From Argopecten irradians (taxonomy: Eukaryota; Mollusca; Bivalvia; Pectinida; Pectinidae), in the NCBI RefSeq assembly GCF_041381155.1, contig NC_091142.1:22654362-22718361 (forward strand): DNA of 64,000 nucleotides, given 5' to 3'. Within the stretch, counting starts at the first letter, position 1, and the number at the start of each line of letters is the position of its first letter. Below the pieces are notes generated by a model. That model saw only the letters and a list, made by a program, of their open reading frames with translations, did no database searches and was not told where the DNA came from. Shown here piece after piece: positions 50,801 to 63,500 of this stretch. The position numbers were made by a program, and so were the translations under genes.

Positions 50801-53800
50801 CCCAACAGCCTCCGCAATAAACGGCACGAATTCGTCATGTTCCAAAAAAAGCGTCAACTCAAGTCCTGAAAAACATGGTTGTGAGTGTATATAGCTGCAT
50901 TGATACAAATGAAGGCTTTGATTTTACTGATTTCACATCCAAAGCGGTAAATCGTTTTTTTCAGTTGTTGTCAAATTTCAAAACAATGCATTGGGCCAAA
51001 GCTTCAAACATATTAAATGCCTGTATGGTCAAATGTGATAATTATAATTCTATAAAAATATAATGCTGTACATACACCTGATAGTAATTGTGATATGCAT
51101 ACCTGTAGTGCCCTATACAATGTTTTCATGTTCATACAATCCTTCTCCTTAACATCATCTGAATACGCATGTTTTAAATTATCTTTTAAGATAATCGTCC
51201 TGAATATTCCACAGTTTTATCTGATGGTTAAGGTCCTTATGATAACTAGTGTTATTATAGGACATAAAGGGTGAAGGAGATGGAGAAAATTTGGAGTATC
51301 CAGAAAAAAACTCACCGCCCTACGTTCAGTATCTGACAACCGGCCTACGTCAATTTCGAATAGAAAACCAAGTGATGTAGGTGGAGTTGTAATATATTTT
51401 AGACCTTAACTAACCAGAATTGTGATAAATTTATCTCCAGCAGACACCTGTCGTGAATATCTTACCTTGGTCTGGTCCTTCTTGGTAAACTCGAGCATTT
51501 TCAGCTTTAACTTCGAAACAGGTGCCATACAAATGATCCTGTTGGGTTATATACTGTAAACTGGAACCAAATCACAAAATGGAGCTTTTATTCACAAACG
51601 TCTTTCGGCGCATTTGGGCTAATGTTGCTTTTGGGCAAAAATATTTCTAAATATTAAATTTTAATTTGTTTTCTTGATTTGCATATACATTATGTATGCT
51701 TTTGCATTAGTATTTAGTTCATAAAGTAACCTGCAGCATAAATAGTTAATTATTATTTACTGTGTGATTTTTTATATATAAGTTTGAAACAATTCCTCAT
51801 ACTTTCTCTCCGGTTTTAATTTGTTGTCGTACAAACATACCTGGCAAGCTTTGAAAACTATGACTGTATATGAATGATGTGGCATTATGTATATTTTAAC
51901 TTATTGCATGTACTAAGTCTATGTTCGATTATGCATGACATTGATGAGTTGATATAGAGTTGTAAATCGTACCCCATTTGATGACAATCTTCACCCTGGA
52001 ATCTACACTTAAGTATCATATTGTCGATGGAGTGAGTAAGTGTACTGTTATCCGATTCCCCATTCCCCGACAACACAGTTTGGAGTTTCTGTCCAAACAC
52101 ACTTCTGGCGTTTGATAGGTCAGCTTGGAAAGACAAAAAGGAAATCAACTATGTAAAGGTAGCGATAATCGCGATACAATGCTTCACAAAGAAAATCTAT
52201 AATGCTAATGATATCGAATTAAGCTATTAACATCTAAATAGTACACAAATAATTGCTTATTGAAATGGAAACACATACAAATATGGATACTAAACAAAAT
52301 ATCTAATATAATAAAATTACCTTTAATTAGCAAGGCGATATTCAAGTTAAGTTATTCGAGTTTATGATTTATAACCTCTGAGAAGTCAAAATGATCCTGT
52401 GTGTATTTTTCCCTATAATAGATAACTTAAAAGAGTAGAATTAATCTCCTTAACACAAATTTCCTTAAACGGATCTGACACCTAGACTCCAGTTCCATTT
52501 AACTTAAACGGAACTAGGAATCAGACCCGAGTTCCGTTTAACTTAAACTTGTATATGGAAAAATGATTGCAGTATAGCAAAAACGTTTAATAGGACTCTC
52601 ATTGTCGCAATATAGCAACATGTGTTACCCCTACCCGTTCCGTTTTAGATGCACCGTTTGTCATATTTAACCCTTTAAAGAAAATGTTCTGGTATTAAAC
52701 TTCATTTGAAAATATTTGGTATTTTGAGTTCCGATTATGTCGGCGCAGTCGGCAATATCCTATTTTGATTTGTCAAAAAGCCGAAAGTAACGGGAAATCC
52801 CTTTTTCCATTTATAGTTAAGTTAACTGCTCTGTGAATACGATTGCTGAACAGATGTTTATCGCTCGTAGATTGATATAACATTTTGCCAGATTTGTCTG
52901 CGTCGTATCGACCAATTTGTAATCAGACAATCAACAAAACAACTACAATCATGTACCAAACTATAATTGCTTTTAAAATAACCAACCTTTATTACATTTT
53001 ATAAGTGAAATATAAGGTTTACGGTTAACAGAAAAGTGATATATATGTACTGTACTCCAGTGATATTTTCGGTCGGTTTTGACCAATCGGAATGCAACAA
53101 TGACAGTGAAAACATATAATTTTGATTCTTACGTCATTAGTTTGTGCAAAGCAACAATCGCAATGGCAAATAAATATGTAAAATACAATGACGGTATTAC
53201 CTTTGGTAGTGATGGTCTTCTCTAAATGGACGAGAAAACAAATGAACTCGAACTAGTGAAACTTATCAAAGTTCCAACCTCACTCGATGAAACATTACGG
53301 GTATTCATCATATAACAAGGAACATCCTCTATATATCAGATCATTAGCATGAAGTTACTATTCAATTCCAAATGCTCTGGGTAACATTAACTGTATAACT
53401 CACCGGTAGGCCGGTATATTTACTAAGACAAATATGTAGTGTGGTTGGCGATTGAAACGAAACGCTAAACACATAACATCGAGCAAAATTGGATGTTGCA
53501 CTTACTTATGGAGTATGCTTTAGAAGCGTTCGTCACATCATCTGATATCTGAAATAGTTTTATACGTTGTCAGAAATCAAATCAACAAAATGTTACGTTG
53601 ACGTGTGTATTTATATATTTAAAATTGGACAAAAAATGGACCTGTCTGAATTCAGTTTCAATTTCAAAATTCATTTTGACTGAATTTAAGGTAGGTCCAA
53701 ACTTAAGCAAATCGCATGACACTACGTAAATTCCGGATTGGTTACCGATGTACTACGACATTCTACATGATTATTTGTTTAACAAATGAAAAAAATTGTC

Positions 53801-56800
53801 TATACATGATAATAAATCTCTTGAATTTTTAAATAAATCATACAAAAGCAATTAAGTGAAAATTAGATGATGTTATGATCTTGTGATTCATAATGGATTT
53901 CAAAACTTCGACAGTAACGTGTGCCACAGGAAATGAACAGATATAAAAACTGTAAAAGGAAACTTTGTTATGATTAATATAACATTAGTTTTTTATCCAT
54001 TTTCGGCTAGCAAACTTCAAGGTATATATTTTAAGGTGACATATCTGAAAGTGGAGAACCCCATTTATTTTCTTTACAAAACATCTATATGCAAAATGCA
54101 TAAAATCAGACCCATTATATAAAATGATATGGGTTTTCCAAAATGTATGAAGCTACCTTAAACATTTCAGTGATACGTACAGTGGTTGGTTTTTTGGGAG
54201 GGTCGAACTCCGACAGACTGACTCCAAATTTGTCTTGTATAGCAACCAGAACGGCCATTAATTCTGTGTTTGATTTGACGGCTGAGTACGGAGCTGGGTT
54301 TAGATTGCAGAATCGAAAGATGGGAAACACGAACTGTCCATTGCGTACTTCCAAAGACGTTGTCATGAGACTTCTGAAAAATGAGACAGAAAATATAAAA
54401 AAAAAAAAAAAAAAAAAACAACCCCACACCCACACTGTCTTAACCAATGAAAATAAAACTATGCCATACTTCTTTAAAGGTTTTAAGCTCAAGATACAGT
54501 AAACCATCGTATTTTTCGCGAATTCCAATAAGCCGGAAACCGAGAAATTAAATCGCACGTGAATATAAGTTAATTTTCAGTAGTTGTTTGGTTATTCCGT
54601 ATATCCAGGTGTTATTTCGAGAGTATGCTGTCGCAGTAATTACGTGGTCGTGGAAAAACCATTGATTCAGATTTTCTTTAATTTTTAGTTAAAAAAACAA
54701 ACTTTCTAATGAGTTTATCAATGCAAAATAATCGGTTATGCGTTAAGCTGTTTGTTTCCGACGTACATATAGAATGAATCAAGTTTTGCTTATAAAAAAC
54801 TAAATTACAAAATGTTTTGCTATAAACTCTCTGATTTTTTTCCATTTTCCATTTTTATCACTCAGTTCAACTCTATTCTACATATACAAAAACGAAGGCA
54901 CGCGTAATATCCAATACGAGAACATATATCCTCGTAATGCGGGTTCCCACCAACAAATGGTTGATAAAAATACAGTTCGTAACCCCCTTCCCCACCCCCT
55001 ACACAAACAAAAAAAATGAACTATTATGTATCATTCGCATTCTTACTGTGTTTTGCTACACTGTACCATATCAAACAACATGGTCATGTCGACAATGGTT
55101 TTTATGTTGTCTATATCTTCTATACATATATTTTATTTTTAATTTTGTCTGGACGGGCAATAAATAAAACATAGAAGAAATAAGGATTCAACATCAAATG
55201 AATTCTAATACAGCAAAATATCGTATGTAATGTTTCCAAAACACGCCAAAAGCTGTCATTAGGACGGTACCCGAGCTGTGATATCAGTTCGAGTATCACT
55301 GAATATAAAAGCCATATAAACTAAAGAATCATATTTTATACATAAGGCTGTTCCCGATTTAACATATCAGGGGAATAAAAGATATGGAATCGTGAAATCA
55401 ATATATAAGGATCAATACATAGAAAACTTGAGTGGCTCATATACGTCACATGTCATTAAGTATTCCCATAACTTTTAATTTATTTATGACAAATTCTTCG
55501 ACATATATGGTTCATAGTAATCTATTTGTTCTGTTTTATAACCGCCTGATCTTTTTGTCACTCTATCGCAGCCAATTTACGCGTAAGGGCACTTTGTGCA
55601 TCGATGCATGATGTTAAATGTAAATCATTAAGTAGTTACTAACTATGGATTTTTCCTATGAGTAATTCATCAATATTGTAAAGATCAAGATCAAAAATCA
55701 TTAACGCAGCAACTAAATCATCCAGATACCAACGGCCATGGACGGCAGAAAACAAAACCCAGATTGAAAGAAATATTAATTATTGATATTCAGTGAAATT
55801 GTTCTCTTGACTATCCACAATGCGAGTAAAACTATTAAAATAACAGATATGATTTCAAGAGTGGTTATGTCATTTATTTAAATAAATCCAATGGTTGTCA
55901 CAGTTCGTTTTAGATGTATATCTTCAGTTATTATAATACAAAATGGTATCTCCTCTGTTAACGCTTCTTCAAAAAATACAAACTATTGATATAAAATGAA
56001 GCTACCCCATTAGAGGGACCCATCGAAGCACAGAAAATGTGAAAAAAATATGAATTATCTATAATAAAGATTTGTGTGGTTATTCATATCGTTTTATCGA
56101 AATACTAATTTGTTTATATGAAATAAAAATTCGTTTTAACACATTAACACATTATCTAATAATACTGAATGGACGATATAGTATTAACAAAAATTTTCAA
56201 GTGACTGAAAATCGAAACAAATATACTGTTTTTGTCAAATAATTGGTGGCAAAATTCAAAGATTGTTTTTGATATGACACGCAAATATCCGTATGATTGC
56301 ATCGTTACACATATCGTTCGCTTGAATGTTATTTCTGTTTAATTCCTGGGATAATAATTTGCAAAAGACATTTTTAAAGATGACTAAAACACAGTAATTG
56401 GCTTTTTCTGATGCCACATTCATTTGCTTTTTGCAACAACATGTTTTGAAATTGAAAAGACATTTCTGTTTTGTTTGTAAAACAGTGTAAACATTTAGGC
56501 AGCTATTTCAAAATATCTTTTTTTAACGATCAGAATTTTTTTTTTTATATTTTTTTTATTTAGGATTATGGGATGTTGATACAAAGAATGGAACAAATAG
56601 AACAAATCGCCTTTACTTACGGATAGAGGTTATCTAAGACATGCCGATTGATTCACCAATGTCATCAGAATCCACATGTATTACAATAATGAGTATTTGA
56701 CAAGGAAAAATATGTCCGATGAAATGGAATTATCAAAAATAAATGAAAGCAATTCGTAACTCCATTTTATAAACAAAAATAACAAAGCAGTTTCTTTAAT

Positions 56801-57431
56801 ACAAACCGATTCAAAGTGTGAACACATTATATCTATTTTATTTCAATCAAGATAGATTCAATCTTGAGACTTTTGTCATCTCAAATATATAAAGGTGACG
56901 AAACACATATATCATTTATGAGAGTTGAATGTCAGCGTCCTAATTTCTGAAACCTAACTTATAGATCTACACATACTGACAGATACATGAATGTCAAAAT
57001 CACTAATAGAGTTGAAGTTGATAACGAGTTTCAAGTTGCGAGTTCGTTAAAGTTACACGGAATTCGGAACTAGGAACTCGCAACCATCTTCAGCCCTCCA
57101 AATAATTATACACGCAATAGCAGTTATATAAAGCGCCATCAGAAATTGTTAGCAATAATTGATATTTAAAAAAAATCATAGCTAAAATATTTTTATATTG
57201 TGCAAAAAAGTTACCTGACAATACGCATCATGTAACAAATACAACATACAATACTCACGCGGTGTACTGCTGATACAGAGTGTAAATCTGGTAACTAGTC
57301 ATCCCGATACTGCCCAAAGTTGCAAAACACCAGAAAAGTCTCTGTATAATATACTTGGAATCTCCTAGCCGACCACACCCGTGTATGGTGGTGTAGCCGG
57401 CAAAATCTTTTATTGCCTCTCTCACCACCAT
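45248..57431 (-). CDS. DEG/ENaC-family cation channel subunit (copy 2, complete)
   Basis: Twelve minus-strand exons: 57259-57431, 54181-54373, 53506-53548, 51973-52123, 51466-51560, 50693-50865, 49904-49975, 49293-49377, 48588-48657, 47960-48070, 47338-47413, 45248-45466, in phase for 486 codons plus stop. Phases all match copy 1 and nine exon lengths up to exon 11 are equal. Landmarks: HG at 17-18, TM1 about 30-50, FPIFRFCNLNP, CRFQGEDC, YGTCF, GLELTLFLEHDEFVPF, paired cysteines in exons 8-9, RWPS, and TM2 GGQLGLWVGMSVLTLAEI with GMS at 431-433. The cytoplasmic C-terminus is longer than in copy 1. Exons 1 and 12 are much better conserved between copies than ectodomain exons 4, 8 and 9. The intron after exon 11 opens into a minisatellite that repeats the donor site. 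Confidence 0.88.
46300..47337 (-). repeat. 66-bp minisatellite copying the exon 11 splice donor
   Basis: About fifteen units. Read on the gene strand, each unit holds CAATGAAGAGGAGTCGTA then (T/C)ACG|GTAGGT, i.e. the last ~20 bases of exon 11 with its donor, followed by about 40 bases of intron. Some units vary at the donor (AAGGTAGAT, ACGATAGGT). A 198-bp higher-order period of three units is visible around 46560-46960. Each unit has an in-frame TAA soon after the donor. Plus-strand frames here are repeat artefacts. Confidence 0.9.
47796..47836. repeat. (AG)n/(G)n microsatellite
   Basis: An AG run, a run of about 14 G, then more AG, in intron 10 of channel copy 2. A similar GA tract occurs in the same intron of copy 3. 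Confidence 0.9.
49500..49700 (+). repeat. Ancestral intron 7 sequence shared among channel paralogues
   Basis: Matches about 63800-63990 closely (TTGTTACGAGCATTTTCATT, CATAAAGGA, CGTTTGTAA) and 13140-13330 more distantly. It lies in the same intron of each gene. Confidence 0.65.
49755..49845 (+). repeat. Dispersed repeat family B, copy 3
   Basis: A more diverged copy: CTTCGCAGTTTATTTATAGT, then TCCATAACATAAAAATGTAT. It lies in intron 7 of channel copy 2. Confidence 0.6.
51255..51385. mobile_element. Degenerate SINE remnant
   Basis: GAGAAAATTTGGAGTATCCAGAAAAAAACTCACCG resembles the core of the SINE at 22608-22807 in the same orientation, followed by a decayed tRNA-like part. It lies in intron 5 of channel copy 2. 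Confidence 0.4.
54399..54418. repeat. Poly-A (+) tract beside exon 2 of copy 2
   Basis: An A run on +, therefore a T run on the gene strand just upstream of the exon 2 acceptor. It may strengthen the polypyrimidine tract. Confidence 0.8.
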
Positions 57432-60400
57432 GTCCAAGTTTGATATGAAGTCAAAAGCAATGTGAGCTATTAGGAAGTTTAATCCAAATATGAAGTAGAT
57501 TATTAAAATTAACTTTACTCCACACTTAATTCAGCTCAAATTTAAACTACAGTATAATTGTTAAAGATTTCGTACTACATTATGATTTCATGTCACCTGT
57601 TCCACTGTTTGTCACCTTCCGCCCGATTCAATTGAATGACGACTACTCTAATGGTTGGCTGTCTACGAAGATATCGATTGATCATTAAAACTCCTGAATT
57701 ATGAATATCTCATAAAAAATAAGTTTCTGATAGATTACAAGGTGAACTTTGACATGAAACATTTTGCAGTTGATTGGTTGATTGGAATTTTCATAGCTAG
57801 CGCGTACAATTGAATAGAACCGGCTATATTTTAGGAGAAAAATGATTTGGTGTTTCTGGTTTTGGTATGCATTTCGAGGAACTTATATTTATAAAATATT
57901 GTTAATACATAGTAAGGAGTTAAATACGCTCAAACCTTTTATTAGGGATACTTACAAGAGATAAACGTATGCGCATATGGATAAGTATAGTATTGGAAGG
58001 GGAGAGACCATTATTCTAAAAATATTTCATATTTTCTATATTCGAGTTTTAAATATTGAATTTAAATAAACACCCACTGCCGTAATTTGCATGCTAGAAG
58101 TACAATACTCTTTTGAGTGTCACAAAACATATCATTATCTCTGGAAAACTACACCTGCTCAATCGAATACGCACGGTCATTGCGTGGCTGCCGTGTATAT
58201 TGTACCTGTGTCACATTGCGAACTATGCGATACCTGAATACTGGGAAAGATTATACGTTTAACGTTAAAGTGTGTTTTATTGTACAGCGGCCGATTGATA
58301 TCATGAGATCAGAAGTGGAGAAAATGATAATGTGTTATACAACATAAGAATAAACTCACGCAAAATATAAAATATGCAATGTTTTATGAATAATGGTCGC
58401 CCTTTCAAAACGTATCCGTATACGTATATTGTAAGAAACCCTAATGCAAGTACATGTAATAGTATTCCACATATTGATGGCATAGCATTTCCTCTTGTAC
58501 GAAATATTTTTTTCGGACAACTGCTTTGAAAACAAGCAAACAGCATGCCTCTTTTCACAATTTCTCCAAAAATTGATGATTTTCGGGATCGATCCCAAAA
58601 ATGTTTCCAGGTTCCAAGTGTATTGCTTGCAAAATTATTTTGGGAATGATCCCGAAAAATCCCGAAAAGGTTTTTTTATGTCCCTTCTGTGTTTACATTG
58701 TAGAATCCTACGTTCGCCTTTTTATTATAAACCAACTTATTTAATCACTCAAAGGAGAGGTTTCTATCGTACAAATTTAACCGCACGTAAAAATAATTTA
58801 TTTGCAGCAACAGTGGCGCGTAATGTTACATAATGTAATTTCTATCATTACTTACTGATACTATATTATTCATACGCTAATTATTATCTTTACAATAAAG
58901 TGCTATTTACATTTTGTTCTTGGCACTTATTGATTTAGTCTTGTTTGCAAACACATTTATCTCTTTGCGATCACCTATATCTATTTTACAAATCGCATTA
59001 TCATGTTTTATTAAGAAACACAATGATATACATGTTGACATGTTTATCGAGTATGTATGGTAATGACCAATATTTGATATTATCTACCAGTAAAATATAT
59101 GAACCGTACTGCACGATTTTTATATTCCTCAATTTATTCCCCAATTTATATAAGGTTTTAGTACTTTTCATGAAATAATGATTGATATGCTACACATGAT
59201 GGCATTATGTCAAATAATAGGTGTGTCGTAACTACATTAGTACATACATTTTTCAGACCAGACTTTATTTAGAAATATTGTTTACCATCTTATTTGTGCA
59301 GGCTATAAAATAATCAAAAAATATATTACTGTGAAGAAAAGTAATTAGACCAAACGCAAATTATTGATAACTACACAGTGAGAGAAATACACCGTTGTGT
59401 CAAGGAGTTCAATAAGACAGTAATGCTTATTTGAGTTTGGAAGAAATGTATCTAGTAAAACCACAATAAATAAAAAAATGTCGTTACCCAATTAATTGTT
59501 TTTTCCCCCCATCTATTCCTATAATATAATTACAATGTTGTATATAATTAAAATACTACCGTCTCCCTTCAGGTGTATTAAACACATTTATTTCTCTTAT
59601 GAGGGCACTGAGGAATGCAGCACGTTTGTCACTGGCCTTTTTATTGACCTATTATATATATATTAAATGTTGGTGGTAGATGTTTATACGCTGTTATAAT
59701 GTCCTAGTAGAAAGGACCTTTATTTTGTTTTATTTGACATGGTCATTATATTTAAACTCTCCGTGATAAATGATATAGGTGTGTATGGATAATAGCTCAA
59801 CCGCATCTACCCAAATAACTCAACGTCGAGGTACTGTGATGTCACAATCACAATATTGACTTGTGAGTTAGAATTAGAATAACGACGACTCAGGTGTGAC
59901 GTCACTCTGTGTTTCTAAAAATCAATATACTAAATATCGCCATCCATATGACAGTTTATTAGCCCATAAAAATAGTGGAAAATCTTAACATATTTAATAT
60001 TATTTAATAATGTCGGGCAAGAAATCGCATGAATATCATTTAAATAAAAGCAAGAATTATACGTTTGCGGGTTAGGAAGATGTAATCATGCAGATGTCAC
60101 ATTTCAAATATACAGATATAGATATTTGCTTTGAATTTGGTCGCCATATTGCTGCTTGTCCAACACACTATAATGCAAATGATGCTAATACTGTTCCATA
60201 CCACTGTCATCGTACATTCCGTAAGTAAGAGAGTACTATATTAATAGTTCGTCTACACATTATCTACATAATGTATCTCTTAAGGACTACCGGTATCAAT
60301 TTTCACTTAATTGGTATTAAATTTGTAATCTACCTGTGATTCTAAATTGTGTACACTGTGATATTTAAGTGACCTGTTTATCCTTCAATGATATCTAAAT

Positions 60401-60553
60401 ATCGTATCCAGGAAAAAGACCTCAATAGATATGTACATTTATCCTACTGAACATAACATAGAAGTTAATTCCACCAATGTCAACAGTAATGGGGCATCTA
60501 TTGAAAGTTGTCGATAAATAAATGATAAAAAATGAACGAATTCTTTGACCATG
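57432..60553. other. Intergenic DNA between channel copies 2 and 3
   Basis: Should contain the promoter of copy 2 (left part) and the 3' flank of copy 3 (right part, about 60385-60553 aligning with 45040-45247). Short frames at 58117-58347 and 58495-58833 have no recognisable family. No RNA gene was seen. Confidence 0.5.
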
Positions 60554-63500
60554 CTAGGCTTTCTTTTCAGAGTTGGAGAAGTATTCAATTGTCATGTCCA
60601 GTGGTGATGATTTACAATTTACAGGAATTACGTGAGCTGGCTCCCTTTCCAGCTTCTTGCACAATCCAATGATAATGAGGATGCCTAGCAGAGTTAGTAC
60701 CGACATGCCAATCCAAAGTCCAAGCTGACCTCCAATGTCACTGACAAAATTTTCCTCCTGTCAAACAAATGATATATTAAGAAAATGCATATAGATTGAC
60801 AAAACAATTTATATATAATGTACATATTCGCGTAATATATTGACTTTTCTCGAAATTTATCGATATTTTATAACAGTTTTTTCATTTACAGAAAATGCCA
60901 AAATGTGAAAATACATAGGACAACTGTCATGCTCTTAAAGATAGATGATTTCTCGTGTATTGATATTCATTATTTGTCATCTGCATGCATATATCATTAT
61001 AATTTTTTCTGTTTTTCCTAAGTATTGTTGTACATCTTTGTCAAACATATTTTACAAATGTTAAATATTTTGTACAAAGAAATCAAGTCAATGATTCTCA
61101 ATTACCTATATTTCAATTTTTTTATTCCATTAAACTTACAACGCTAATACATTATATACCAAACATACGCAGGAACCCATATTAAAGTAAACAGAAAAAA
61201 ATGTCGGGTCTCTATTTCACATTAGCTAGATAACAGAATTAATTACAGTTGAACTCTTTAAACTCAAACTGTAAACATTCTATGTTAAAATCGAAATGGT
61301 TTTTGGTCAAAGTTACATTTTTAGTACAAATGCAGGTACAGATATCACGTTTCACAAATTCTCGGATTATTTAAAGAAACAAAAATGTTTACTTGTAGAA
61401 GTAGAAGTTATGACTTTGACCTTTAACCTACCGTGTACGACTCATCTTCATTGTTAACTTGTAGAAGTAGTAGTTATGACTTTAACCTTTGACCTACCGT
61501 GTACGACTCTTCTTCATTGAACGCCTGTACCGTAAGTGAAGTAAAGTAGACACGGACGATCATCTCATTGTCCCTGAAACAAGAACACATGTATCTAATA
61601 GTTTAAACAAGCGCACAGACAGCTTGACAGTTAAGGTACCATACGGAGAAAAGACCTATTTCAGTATAGGAGTCGGAGATAACATAACTGGAATTAGGTG
61701 AACTTGGTCACTAAAAAATGTCCAGTCGCTTTTGTGTGCATAGTATTTACTGAATTACATTTGTACACGGGTTATTGGTACATGTATGATTGTGAAGATT
61801 TCATCGATGAAATACTTATTTATCAAACAATGTTTAATAGTGGATTCCCAAAATTTTTGAAACATTTCTTACATGTACATCGCATTTGTTTTTGAACACA
61901 GATGATTCGCGGTATAAACTTCAATCTGATAATTTGAGTCCACAAACTTCAATATAATAAAGGTTTATCTCACGTATACTCTTGGAACAATTTTTGATAA
62001 TCAAAATCAAAAATGCTGATTTATCGCAAAATGTGGAGTTTTGATCCCCAAAACCATAACTCCATCACACACAAACATACACACCCTTACACACAAGAAA
62101 GAGAGAAAGAGAGAGAGAGAGATAGAAAACAAAAACGACGAAAAAGGGAAAGAAATAGCCGGCTATATGGTACATTAAAAACTGATAAATTATAATTTTT
62201 GGATTCATTAACTGATGATATATTTCAATATTGATGTATGAAATAAGTTCTTAATAAAATATGCTTTACCTCAGTGACGTCACATTTTTGTTATTTCTTC
62301 TCAGTGTGGAATGAATCAGTGGTTCTTCAGACTTGGACGGCCAGCGGGCCATGGTGATCTTTTGATTATACTTCTTCTCACTGATAAAATACAAATTAAT
62401 AACATTCTAAAAGAATCACAAGAACCCCAGGATAGTTCACATACCATGCTTTATCAGCGAGTTATCTCCCCTCACCATGTACGCCACACGCTTGTCAGTT
62501 ACATATGGAGAACGCCTTCTGGAAATGACTATAACTAGTGATGCTGCAGATTTGTTTAATGCCGTGATAAGGAATGTTCGCAATCTCCTCTTCTATACTC
62601 ATTCGTAAATTGTGTATAATCTTGGTTTTGTTTATACATAATGACATTAATAACACAGATGTAAATAACACGCACTATAAGAACTAAACGTTGGTTTATC
62701 ATTTTATATTGATAAATTGAAATACACGTAATGAAATATATGTTTTAATAGTCTATGCTTCGATTCATTGGTAAAATATTGTTAAAATGAAACATGTTTT
62801 CGGAGAAAGATAATAAACAGATTAATCAAATACTTAAGAATCCATCTTTAACCTAGTTCAAATCAAACATCAAGTCTGATTGTCACAACATGTTTGGTAG
62901 TTACATGCTCCCTCAATGACATTAAGGCTTAAGTCACACATATAATGATTTAAAATTCAACTTACTTGCACGGCGGTTTACAATTCGGGCAGTGGGTAGA
63001 TAACGATTTTCGGTAAAACTTCTTGCATTGGCCAACATAAAGAGATGTAAATCATCAAATTTACTTTGAATTACATACACATGCAACTGAAATTATTTAA
63101 TTCATTATCAACCTCAAAATCATTATGTGATGTAAAATCATCTAAAAATGTTCTTATCAATATTAGTTGTATCTTCATTCAATTTGGTACATCCAAATTA
63201 TTTGGAAGAAATCGTATCTTATGTGCCAAACTGCTATATTAGCAAAACTGGAAGAGGTTATGATTATTCTAAAACCTTAAATTGGATAAAACGGTTCATG
63301 TTATACACCTTTCAACATGTATCGTAAAGATGTATCGTCAAGTATAATGGAGGATATGGAAATATAACACTTAAGTGTCATGTAAATAATATTGAATATT
63401 TTGGCAAATTATAAGCACTGCCCTACTTTAATAGATGGAATTAAAATCAAGTTAATCAACAATATGATATAATAGTGTGAGTCAGTGTTATAAGAAGCTA

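Noticed and set aside
58495-58833. 112-codon plus-strand frame
   Set aside because: It has no family motifs and contains short self-repeats (GATCCC/GGGATC-type). It lies upstream of copy 2 without a splice partner.
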